This document shows, one piece after another, positions 1-9,100 of a stretch of DNA of 64,000 nt. Origin of the DNA: Trichomonas tenax (lineage: Eukaryota > Parabasalia > Trichomonadida > Trichomonadidae); NCBI GenBank assembly GCA_023091735.1, contig JALKBU010000160.1, positions 1-64,000 on the forward strand. Direction: 5' to 3'. Within the stretch, counting starts at the first letter, position 1; every line of letters begins with the position of its first letter. A program made the translations under genes and the position numbers. The notes below the pieces were generated by a model. The model had not been told where the DNA came from. It saw only the letters and a list, made by a program, of their open reading frames with translations, and did no database searches.

Positions 1-464
1 ATTCTAAATATGATTTATTAATGACAATTTATCCTGTTGGTTCAATTTACACATCAATGAATAACGTAAATCCTGCTCAAATATTTGGTTTTGGTGAATG
101 GGAGCCAATAGTCGATCGTTTCTTATATTGCGCTAATTCATCAAGAGAAACAGGAGGAAGTAAAAAAATTACAGTAAATAACTTACCTTCACACAATCAT
201 TACTTTTCGGGTACAACATCATTGGCAGGAGCTCATACTCATTTAATCAGTAATAGAGGTTATTATGGATGCGGTAACGGAGGAAAAGAAACAATTTCAC
301 GTTATGATATTACATCAGATAACAGAGAATACAACACTGGTTTAATCATTGATCATGCAGGAAGCCACATTCATTCAGTTTACGGAAACACTGCCGACAC
401 TGGTTCAGGTACTGATTACATGCCTCCATACATTACTGTTTACACGTGGTATAGGGTTTTTTAA
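1..464 (+). CDS. Tail-fibre protein, C-terminal part (5' end outside window)
   Basis: This is the 3' end of a gene whose start lies left of the window; the frame is open from base 3. It encodes a tip domain of the phage baseplate gp10 / short tail-fibre type: a PVGSIYTS opening, an FGFGEWEPI stretch, then histidine pairs in SHNH, HTH and SHIH and a YMPPYITVYTWYRV ending. In phage relatives such HxH pairs bind a metal at the axis of a trimer. It is nearly identical to the last 147 residues of the next gene; I see only an N/D change and a different final residue. The 3' flanks of both copies also match for about 75 bp, so the two genes are a tandem duplication. Confidence in the domain is high. 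Its role in a eukaryotic mobile element is inferred. Confidence 0.8.
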   Translation, partial: SKYDLLMTIYPVGSIYTSMNNVNPAQIFGFGEWEPIVDRFLYCANSSRETGGSKKITVNNLPSHNHYFSGTTSLAGAHTHLISNRGYYGCGNGGKETISRYDITSDNREYNTGLIIDHAGSHIHSVYGNTADTGSGTDYMPPYITVYTWYRVF

Positions 465-544
465 ATCCAAATAAATTTCTCTCATAACCACTAAAATTAT
501 TTTTCAAAATTTCCTTACCCTCATTTCCTTTCGCTATCTTTTTT

Positions 545-564
545 TAGTTAGTTAGTTAGTTAGT
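545..564. repeat. TAGT tetranucleotide microsatellite
   Basis: Five perfect copies of TAGT lie between the first tail-fibre copy and the 206-bp direct repeat. The equivalent place after the second fibre copy lacks it, so it arose after the tandem duplication. Confidence 0.9.
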
Positions 565-566
565 CA

Positions 567-772
567 TAAATTATTTTCAAAACTGAATACATTTTATAAA
601 GTCATAATTTTTAAAATAAAATTAACGTTAGTTTGTAAGAAATTCAAAAATTTATTTTTTATATGGGGGGGACCCTAACTTGTAAAACTAATTCTGTCGT
701 AAATATATTTAAATAGATGTTCGTAGACGCCACGGCGCAGTCGTGGTGGATGCGAACATCTCATTACTAACT
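567..772 (+). repeat. 206-bp direct repeat, copy 1 (ends in palindrome)
   Basis: This segment is repeated with few differences at 3208-3413, and both copies are 206 bp long. Shared landmarks in order are an AT-rich stretch with TTTTATAAAGTCA, an ACGTTA block, a G-run followed by ACCCTAACTTG, and a 47-nt imperfect palindrome (715-761 here) followed by ATTACTAACT. The palindrome has a 9-bp outer stem AGATGTTCG/CGAACATCT and an inner CCACG/CGTGG stem. Similarity stops about 11 bases after the palindrome; here the tail-fibre reading frame begins at that point. It may be a mobile-element terminus or a fibre-gene promoter region. Confidence 0.85.
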
Positions 773-2791
773 ACGTTAAGGGCTGTGTTAAATACAATAT
801 CGACTGGTAATGATGTTTTCAGTAGTTTATCAACATGGGTTCAGAGAATTGATGATTTCACACATACAATGACTGGAATCGTTAACGGTTTAGAAGATAG
901 TATAGGAGTAACCAATAATGCATTAAATCAATTCACGACTTTCGTTAATGAAACTAACAGAACAACACAGAATGCAATATCAAGTGTTGAATCACTAACT
1001 GGTCAGGTAATGGATAGTCATTTAAGTTTATTTCAACGAGTTCAGTGGTTTTTACAGAATTTATCACATGTTGGTACTAATATAGTACCTCGTAGTGTAA
1101 GATTAAGAGATGTTGATGAAAATGAAACACATGAAGAAGAAGAAATACATGAACTCACAATTGCTGAAAAATTTAATAAATTATATCCTCGTTACGGTGT
1201 GTTATTAAATTATATAAATCAAGTCATAAAAGATAATAACATAACGTTTGAAGGTACTGAAAGAAATAATGATTTAACTATTACGTTTACAGTTGCTGAG
1301 TTGTTACGTCAAATATGTTTAATCAACGATAATTTAACATCTTTCACAAAATACCCCGATGATCACGACACTGATTTTTTAGAAGAACCACAAGAACAGA
1401 CAAATATAAAAGTGGGTAAAATATATACTCAGGAAATAGATATTAATGATAAAGACTTAATGACAGAATTAAATAATAAGGCAAATGTCAATCATGAACA
1501 TCAAAATATTGAACGCTTAACGGTTCATGAAATTAAGGGATTTATGAAAGAAGGAAGAGAAGGTAAAATAATTAAAAATGAAGATGGAACGGAAACTATT
1601 ATACCATCAGAACCTCCTACATATGTTATTCCTGAATTCATTGACGGATTGCAAACAAATGGTATATTAATTAAAAACAATGATGGGATAATTGATGTTC
1701 AACAGTCATTAAGCAATAAAGCGGATAAAGTAATTACCGATACCTTAACTTCAAATTTAGAGAATGTTATGAATGCACTGAATGATAAAGCCGACAAGGA
1801 ACAATTAGATTATAACACTCATGAATTATCGTCAAGAATTGAACAAGGAATCGTTGACATTACGAATAAATTAAATGATAAAGCATCGACGTTAGATTTG
1901 ACAGAAGCATTAAATAAAATTGATACTAAAGCAGATAAAACAGAAGTTAAAAATGATATGCAAATAATTAATAACACATTACAAACTAAAGCTGACAAAA
2001 CAGAAGTTCAAAAAGTTAATGATGATTTGACTTATAACATTCATGAATTATCGTCAAGAATTGAACAAGGAATCATTAATGTAAGTAATAAATTAAATGA
2101 TAAAGCAGATAAAGAACATACACATGAAATAACAGATATTAATGGGTTGAACGAAAAATTAAAGGAAATAGATACAGCAATAAACGCAAATGAAATTAAA
2201 GTTGATGATGTAATAATTAAGCAGGTATTAGGAACAGATGCGCCTTCAACTAATCCTGAAACTAGTGTTTGGAATTTATTAAAAACATTCAATAAGGAAA
2301 TAATGAATTTAAAGAAGGATGTATTAAATTCTAAATATGATTTATTAATGACAATTTATCCTGTTGGTTCAATTTACACATCAATGAATAACGTAAATCC
2401 TGCTCAAATATTTGGTTTTGGTGAATGGGAGCCAATAGTCGATCGTTTCTTATATTGCGCTAATTCATCAAGAGAAACAGGAGGAAGTAAAAAAATTACA
2501 GTAGATAACTTACCTTCACACAATCATTACTTTTCGGGTACAACATCATTGGCAGGAGCTCATACTCATTTAATCAGTAATAGAGGTTATTACGGATGTG
2601 GTAACGGAGGAAAAGAAACAATTTCACGTTATGATATTACATCAGATAACAGAGAATACAACACTGGTTTAATCATTGATCATGCAGGAAGTCACATTCA
2701 TTCAGTTTACGGAAACACTGCCGACACTGGTTCAGGTACTGATTACATGCCTCCATACATTACTGTTTACACGTGGTATAGGGTTTATTAA
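743..2791 (+). CDS. Phage-like tail-fibre protein of a mobile element
   Basis: About 680 residues with the build of a trimeric tail fibre. The N-terminal part (1-130) is helical with many Asn/Thr. A conserved middle follows (about 130-230, KLYPRYGVLLNY and an EGTERNNDLTITF stretch). A long coiled-coil shaft comes next with repeated NKADK/TEV units (about 320-500). It carries the HTHEITDINGL motif near residue 457, which is common in phage fibres. A gp10-type tip domain occupies about 536-682 with SHNH, HTH and SHIH pairs. No ATG exists at the upstream end: the frame is open from 713, runs through the palindrome of the direct repeat, and the first in-frame ATG is at 869. The gene may be 5'-truncated by that repeat, or it may start internally. 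The product is probably a virion or adhesion fibre of a Maverick/Polinton-like element. Truncated relatives lie at 1-464 and, antisense, at 62709-64000. Confidence 0.8.
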   Translation: MVDANISLLTTLRAVLNTISTGNDVFSSLSTWVQRIDDFTHTMTGIVNGLEDSIGVTNNALNQFTTFVNETNRTTQNAISSVESLTGQVMDSHLSLFQRVQWFLQNLSHVGTNIVPRSVRLRDVDENETHEEEEIHELTIAEKFNKLYPRYGVLLNYINQVIKDNNITFEGTERNNDLTITFTVAELLRQICLINDNLTSFTKYPDDHDTDFLEEPQEQTNIKVGKIYTQEIDINDKDLMTELNNKANVNHEHQNIERLTVHEIKGFMKEGREGKIIKNEDGTETIIPSEPPTYVIPEFIDGLQTNGILIKNNDGIIDVQQSLSNKADKVITDTLTSNLENVMNALNDKADKEQLDYNTHELSSRIEQGIVDITNKLNDKASTLDLTEALNKIDTKADKTEVKNDMQIINNTLQTKADKTEVQKVNDDLTYNIHELSSRIEQGIINVSNKLNDKADKEHTHEITDINGLNEKLKEIDTAINANEIKVDDVIIKQVLGTDAPSTNPETSVWNLLKTFNKEIMNLKKDVLNSKYDLLMTIYPVGSIYTSMNNVNPAQIFGFGEWEPIVDRFLYCANSSRETGGSKKITVDNLPSHNHYFSGTTSLAGAHTHLISNRGYYGCGNGGKETISRYDITSDNREYNTGLIIDHAGSHIHSVYGNTADTGSGTDYMPPYITVYTWYRVY

Positions 2792-2911
2792 ATCCAAATG
2801 CATTTTCTCTCATTTTCACTAAAATTATTTTTCAAATTTCTTACTTCATAAATCCTAATCTTGACTTATAAATTAGCGTAAAACATCAAATTTTAAACAT
2901 TTTCTGCTAAA

Positions 2912-2941
2912 GAACCCTCCGGGTTCCCGGCGCAAAGCGCC
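2912..2941. terminator. Two adjacent GC-rich hairpins after the fibre gene
   Basis: GAACCC/GGGTTC (3-base loop) is followed after two bases by GGCGC/GCGCC (AAA loop). Both stems are perfect and lie about 120 bp after the fibre stop codon in otherwise AT-rich DNA. A transcript-end or processing role is possible but unproven. It could also be a structural mark of the mobile element. Confidence 0.5.
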
Positions 2942-2997
2942 AAATCAATTTTAGTAGTTTTTGGCGTTTGTAAAAAATCCTTGTCCTAAAATTTTTT

Positions 2998-3033
2998 TTA
3001 CCTGGTATTACCTGGTAATCTAGTTACCTGGTA
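2998..3033. repeat. Three iterated TTACCTGGTA(A) dyad motifs
   Basis: TTACCTGGTA occurs at 2998-3007, 3008-3017 (followed by A, completing the dyad) and 3024-3033. TTACC-T-GGTAA is a hyphenated palindrome, so each is a candidate site for a dimeric DNA-binding protein. The spacing is 10 and 16 bp. It lies in the fibre gene's 3' flank, just before a partial copy of the 206-bp repeat. Confidence 0.6.
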
Positions 3034-3039
3034 TAGTAG

Positions 3040-3104
3040 ATTTTATAAAGTCATTAGTTTTAAAATCAATTTTAACGTTAGTTTTGTAAGTAATTCAAAA
3101 ATAA
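3040..3104 (+). repeat. Partial copy of the 206-bp direct repeat
   Basis: The bases from TTTTATAAAGTCA through the ACGTTAGT block to GTAATTCAAAAAT match the first third of the repeats at 567 and 3208. They lack the G-run and palindrome. This insert helps explain why the spacing between repeat copies (2641 bp) exceeds that between fibre copies (2327 bp). Confidence 0.65.
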
Positions 3105-3207
3105 ATCATAATTAATTATTGAATTCGTCGATATAACTTTTGTAAACGTTCGGGAAATGTTTTATAAAAAATGTACTGACTCATTCTTTACTTAGGAAAT
3201 AAAAAAA

Positions 3208-3413
3208 TAAATTATTTTTAAAACTGAATAAATTTTATAAAGTCAGGAATTCCAAAATTAATTTTAACGTTAATTTGTAAGTAATTCAAAAATTTATTTT
3301 CTATATGGGGGGACCCTAACTTGTAAAACTAATTCTGTCGTAAATATATTTAAATAGATGTTCGTAGACGCCACGGCGCAGTCGTGGTGGATGCGAACAT
3401 CTAATTACTAACT
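3208..3413 (+). repeat. 206-bp direct repeat, copy 2 (ends in palindrome)
   Basis: Second copy of the repeat at 567-772, with the 47-nt palindrome at 3356-3402. Here the repeat is followed by unrelated AT-rich sequence and not by a fibre gene. Either the downstream gene was deleted, or the repeat marks the edge of the mobile element. Confidence 0.85.
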
Positions 3414-3536
3414 CCTGCGCGTAGTGCATTTTTTCTTTTCTATTTTTTGATTTTTCGACTGGAACTCTATCAAAAATAAGCGAGAGAACGCTATAATAGT
3501 GAGATATATTTGTTATAATCATCAAAGAGATTCATA

Positions 3537-3572
3537 ACAGAAGCCCATTAATGATTTGTAATGGGTTTCTGT
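3537..3572. repeat. 14-bp inverted repeat (stem-loop)
   Basis: ACAGAAGCCCATTA is followed by an 8-base spacer and then TAATGGGTTTCTGT; 13 of 14 positions pair. No gene end adjoins it. It may be a relic of a small transposon or an RNA hairpin. Confidence 0.6.
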
Positions 3573-3612
3573 TTGTAATCATATCATGTTTAAGTAATAG
3601 CTTGCTAAGATC

Positions 3613-3789
3613 ATGAAACAGATTGCACCACTAGACTCAGCACCCCAAAAAGCACGTAAATGTTTCATCAGATTCGTCCATGAAGGGGGTTACTCGTTAA
3701 AAATCGCAAAATTCAAAAAGGTCAACGAGAAAAAAAGTGGAGCCCGAAAAACGAAAAAAATCACAAAAATTGAATACTTGAACACATAA
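3613..3789 (+). CDS. Small basic hypothetical ORF (58 aa)
   Basis: An uninterrupted ATG-to-TAA frame encodes 58 residues rich in Lys/Arg, with composition unlike random AT-rich translation (MKQIAPLDSAPQKARKC at the start, many KK and RK pairs near the end). I do not recognise it. It could be a fragment of a mobile-element gene, since it sits beside the repeats and the inverted repeat at 3537. It could also be chance. Confidence 0.3.
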   Translation: MKQIAPLDSAPQKARKCFIRFVHEGGYSLKIAKFKKVNEKKSGARKTKKITKIEYLNT

Positions 3790-5355
3790 CTTTTCCTTTA
3801 GGACACTTCTAAGAGGACACATGCAGATACGTAGCGCAAATTTACGGAATGCGAAACACAAAAAAACCCTCTAGAGGAACATTAAACAGGATAAAAATTC
3901 ACTCATTTCTTGCATATTTTGATGTTTTTCCTAAAAATTTTCTGTAAAATCCAATGGTTTACTAGTAAGATATGAAGCATATTAGTAAACCTTTATAAAT
4001 ACAGCAAAATTTCTGCTGATACAGGTTTGACCAAATGGGATGTCACTTTTATTGCGCATTATTGCTCATTGCGCAAAACTGCGCAAAGTGATTTCGACGA
4101 ATATTAAAGCGTGCGATTATGATTCTAATAGCCTAAAGAATTTGCGCAAGTGCCTTTTACAGCAAAGCACATTGAAAATATTCAAAATATGAAATTCATA
4201 TTTTATAAATTTGGCTTCATCGAAATGAAAGCATTGGAACCCCTTTTCTGATGATAGTCTGATATAGTCACCACACCAGAATGTTTGGGCATATCAATTT
4301 TTCCACACATAATTTAATATCATACTCAAACACATAGTAAAATGACGTTTCAAATATGGCCAAAGGTAATATGATATAACCAGCTTTAAAAAATTGTAAG
4401 TTTTTAAAGTAAAAATAAAGTTTTAATAAATTTCGATAATTTTCTACTGTAAAGAGAAAGAATTATGCGTCACATGACTCTAATCACCTAATAGATCCCA
4501 TGTAAGAGAGTGAAGAATGGATTTAGTCGCATTTGAAGGAAAATATTACAGATGATATTGAAATGATGGTGAAATGGTGCAGGAAGATTGCAGTGAGAAC
4601 ACTTTAACACTCTGCTCCTTTTGGCCTGTTAACATGCCATTCAATAAAGCTCAGAGTTTTACGCAGCATTTTGTCACTTTTTGTGCGGATTTGTCTTTAT
4701 TGTATAAAGACATTGCACACACGAAAATCGGATATTTAGTTTTTAAATTGTTTTTGAAACACTTTGCCATTATTAAGATTAAATAAAGTAAAAATAAGTT
4801 TTTATTGTTATTCACATCGGAAATCTGCATTTCAAAATAAATGAAAATGTTGCATTTTATTTTGACTTTTTAAAGATGTGCTATTTAGGAATGAAAAACA
4901 GATATTTCGGTTAAACTTAAAATTAATTGTTTTATTATTGAACACAAAGTTGATACAAGAGGCACCAGTAGTGAAAGGAACATCTTCTGAGTAACACGTT
5001 CAAGAAAAATAAAGGTGACAAAATAAAAAATCAATACTACCGAAAAGTAAATTTATTCGTAAAGCGCTGTTGTAAAAATCGAGAGCCAGTCATACGAAAT
5101 CGAAAAATTTCAAAATAATTTTCTCGATAAAAATAATTGAATTTTTCTGACCATAAGCTTGGAGATTGATCACTAATCATCTAGCGCTAAAGATTGTGTG
5201 CCTTCTGATGATTTTTTTTGTTGGTTGTGTATTAATATATTCTTATATGTTAACTAGATTGCTAAAATCTTGTAAAACTATGGAAGCAACTTGATAAATG
5301 ATACACCAAAAGTGAAAAAGTTGAAATAAAAATAATAAATGTGAAATTTTGTGAG
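3790..5355. other. Intergenic, no supported gene
   Basis: AT-rich non-coding DNA. The only noticeable structure is a cluster of (T)TGCGCA(A) motifs at 4052, 4069, 4079 and 4142, which stands out against the base composition and could be protein-binding sites. A 70-codon ATG frame at 4574-4786 has no recognisable features and is not called. Confidence 0.5.
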
Positions 5356-5718
5356 TTATTTCAGAGCGATCGGTTCGTACATGTAGTTTGGAACAACGAT
5401 TTCGAATTTTTGAAGACCGAGTTCTTTTTTCGTTTTCGCTTCAGTTTGAATTGTTTGCGCGTTTTTGATTTGTTTCTTTGGCCTTCCGTTGCCGTCGGCA
5501 AGCTTCGCAAGTTCTATTTTGAAGTTTTCATACTGAAGCTTTCTCTGCTTCACGAGTTCTCCTTCTTTCATCAGTTGATCGTACTGTGTTTTGAGTGTGT
5601 AGAGATATCTAATCGACGGATTTATGTTCTGGTTTGGATCCTCTTCGGATTCAGAAATTCCCTCCTCTTCTTCCTCTCCATAAATCGAAGAACTCGATTT
5701 TTTCTCTTCTTCACTCAT
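5356..5718 (-). CDS. Small charged coiled-coil protein, unknown function
   Basis: 120 residues. The N-terminus is acidic and low in complexity (EEEKKSSSS and a run of glutamates, residues 1-30). A predicted helical, charged segment follows (about 40-105, with QYDQLMKEGELVKQRKLQYE). The C-terminus is more hydrophobic (EIVVPNYMYEPI). The opposite strand is also open over the same stretch. That frame has only Phe/Leu-rich shadow composition, so the minus strand is preferred. The gene lies about 420 bp downstream of the BEACH gene's stop on the same strand. The family is not recognised. Confidence 0.6.
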   Translation of the reverse strand: MSEEEKKSSSSIYGEEEEEGISESEEDPNQNINPSIRYLYTLKTQYDQLMKEGELVKQRKLQYENFKIELAKLADGNGRPKKQIKNAQTIQTEAKTKKELGLQKFEIVVPNYMYEPIALK

Positions 5719-6142
5719 TAAATGGCACTTTTTGCCTCAATAAGATTAAACTCTCACAACCATGATTTTCATACACCACTCCTAAATGCCAATTTAATGG
5801 AATTATTTTTGTTTCCTAATTCTTTTTACACACCGACATCTACTAACATTAAATATTTTGTCATGTAAATAAATTTTACAATACAAAATGTATTTTGCCA
5901 TAAATTCAAACTACAAAAATGATTTTTGTCAAGTAAAAATTTACATGACACAGTCTTTTGTCAAATATAATCAATTTACATGACAAATAGTTTGTGTAAA
6001 AGTTACAACAGTAACAATTCATTCTAAGTTCAAAATCATAGTTATAATCGTACTATGGAAGTAGCTGTTTGGTTTTGAATGAAAGATAATGATAATATAC
6101 AAAACAATTTATAAATTACATAACAAAATAGAACAAATACTA

Positions 6143-9100
6143 TTATTGAAGAGCCTTTGTTCTTGCCTTTTGTGTGAATTTGAGTGTGAACTTTTCGTTA
6201 ACAGTTTCAACAACTAACATATTCTTCTCATGGTGTGAAGTGATATTGAGAACATCGCTGTTAACTTTGAACGAATCTTTGATATTAATCGCCAGGCTCT
6301 TTAGGTCGAGATCGAAAACGTGGATGCGGCATGTCTCGCAAACAGTGACTGCAACAAAGAGCTGACCGAAATTATAACCATGGACAGATAAAATCCTTCC
6401 AAGTGTGTAATCGAACTTGGTAGAAGCAACTAATATAGCATTCATTGTGAAAATCCGGATCTTTGATTGCGTGAAGACCCAAAGCAAACAAAGCTGCTCA
6501 TCATATGTAATACCAACAATTTTTTCGTCAATTACGATTTCGCGGTGGAAACTTCCTCTGACTGCATCCCATAAAATAATCGAATTTTTTGTCATCGAAG
6601 CAACAATCATTGATCTGCTGCATGGAAGAGACTTCACAGGTTCATGGAATGACATTGTGGAGAGTCTCGCTATTTGTGTGATTTTCCACTGCTTGCCGAA
6701 CTTCAATGTATAGCAATTAGAGAAACAAGCATTAAAATCGATAACAATCAGCGATGAATCAAGTGAAACTTGATAACTCAAAACATTATTGAGAATAGAA
6801 TTCTTGTAAACAAAAGAACCATATGTTAAAGTGCAGTTCCTTGTGTTGATTGCAAACTGCTTGTTCTGCAAGTCATAAGGAGTCTTTTCGAATTCAAGAG
6901 AAAGTTTTTGACCATTGAATGTTCTTTCCTGATGATTCTTCTTGAAGATCTGAACTGGACACTGTCCCCAGTGTTCTAATCTCAATGACATTGTTGTTAA
7001 CAGATCATCATCGCTTTCTCCAGCATTATCTTCGACATATGTATGATAGCTCTCTGGAAGGAAGATATTCTTGATTGCTATTGCAGCAGCACCAGTTTGA
7101 CTTGAACCAAAGATCATATCAATCCATTGACCAATGTTGCATTCATTTAATTCATCTCTGTTGACAAGCATAAAGTGAGCAGCACTCCTTGCCCAAGGAG
7201 GAAGTTTTACGGTGTTTATTTTCATGTTCGAAGTGTTCATCAATATTTCAGGAACCATAAACATTTCAGGGATTAATTCTTTGACATCGTTGGTGTTCAA
7301 AGCGCTGGAACTCAACCAGCTGTAGTTGAGATCGAAGAATATTCTGCTCAAATTGTCCCAACCAGTGTGAAGATCCCAATCGTAAAATGTGAATGGTGGA
7401 GTTCTTAAATTGAAGAAGTGAACACTTGCTCCCATTGAATAGTGAGCTCCATAAAAGAACTGTCCGTTATATGATGAATCAAATTGCTGCGCTCTGTCTT
7501 CTGACTGTTGACCCATTGGAAGATTGAGTTTGCGGTGATTTGCGAATCTTGTTGGATCATCAGTTTCATAGTCTGAAATGACCCATGGGAAAACTGGATA
7601 CTGAGAAATATCAGCGAAAGATCTGCTCGCTAAGGAGTTGATGACAAGCAAATAATCGAATGTGCTCAACATTCCTGTTGACCAAAGATTGAAGGCAGTT
7701 GATGTTGTGTATTGATGAAGCTTTGTCCATCCGAATGACGCTTCCTTGGAAATTGTAACATCTTTGACGAAGCGCTCTGGTAATTTCGAAAGTCCTTCTG
7801 GAATGATAATCAATGGACCAGAATCAAATGATTTGATTTCTATGGCTGTTGGTCTGTGAAGATGCATATGTTGCTTTGTGAAAATGGTCTTTGAGAACTT
7901 TTTGATCAGAACGAAATGACCGCAAAACAGCGAGAAATTACCATAAAAGCCAAGCAATATATCAGCAGCAATCGATCTGAAGGTAATAGGAGTTTCAGTT
8001 CGTGTTAACTTGATAGCGTTTTCATTGAATGTGGCGCAAATCAAGATCAAGAATTCTTCTTGGAAAACGAAGATAATAGAGTCCATTGGCTCTGGAAGTC
8101 TCCTTAACTTGCAATTGAAGCAATATTGCAGTGGACCAAAGATCTCAGAATAAACCCTGACAAATGAATCATAAAGATGTGGATAATTCAGAGAATAGGT
8201 AAATCTAAAATCTAATGGTGACGCCAATTCGAAATCATAAACAAACTCTACATATTCCGAGTCGTTTAATTCCTCAAACTTGGTTAATAATTCTGTTGAA
8301 GATAAGTGAGGAATCTTATATGTTTCGATATCATTTTCTCCTGTTGGAATATGCATTTCTGATGGCACGAGAATATGTGGAACATCGATTGGCCAAACTG
8401 TTGGTGATATTGTGTAATAGTTTGGTTTTGATTGTTCTGATCTGGCAATACTTTGGAATCTTTGCCATAGCTGAGTGATTGTATACTCCATCTTTCTTAA
8501 TATGATTGATGAAGCAAGGCCAATGCATTGATTTTGGTAATGTTTTGCAAAGCTTGAATACTTGGCTTTGTATATCATTGCCTTTGAGAAAACTAAACTG
8601 ATGTCAACATGCTGAGATTCAAGAATCATCTCATCAGGAGTGAAAGGATCAAGAGTTGTTGTATAAAGAGCAAGGAAAGCGAGTCCTTCAGTGAATTGCT
8701 TAGTTATCTTTCCCTTAAGATGAGCTTTGATTCCTGAGATAAACTGATCCAAAGAATGTTCAGTCTTAGAGGACCAAGCATTCTTGAAATCATCGTTAAC
8801 TAAATACTTCAATGCCTGTTCTGTTGCTTGTTTGACATTTGGATCTTTAACTAATGGATGCTGAATGAGTTTGAAGATGAAATTGCAAGCGAAGTCAAAG
8901 TCGAAAAGACCAGAATCTTGGAACAAAAATACGCTGACTGAATTTACGATAGCGAATAATTGTGGAACATCTTCTAAAGAAACATCGAACAAATGCATTA
9001 AAATGGATCTTAAATGGATTTTCACTTCTTCATTTTGAGATAATTCTGACAATTGTGGAGACTGATACAAAGCGCTGAGAACAGGAAGAAGAGAGCTGAA

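Noticed and set aside
3316..3525. 69-codon minus-strand frame
   Set aside because: It runs through the palindromic repeat and has no protein-like pattern.
4574..4786. 70-codon ATG frame in the left intergenic region
   Set aside because: No domain, promoter or relative could be seen; length is within chance for AT-rich DNA.
5341..5721. 126-codon frame on the plus strand over the small charged protein
   Set aside because: The composition is a Phe/Leu/Arg shadow of the acidic minus-strand gene, and the ATG position is not supported.
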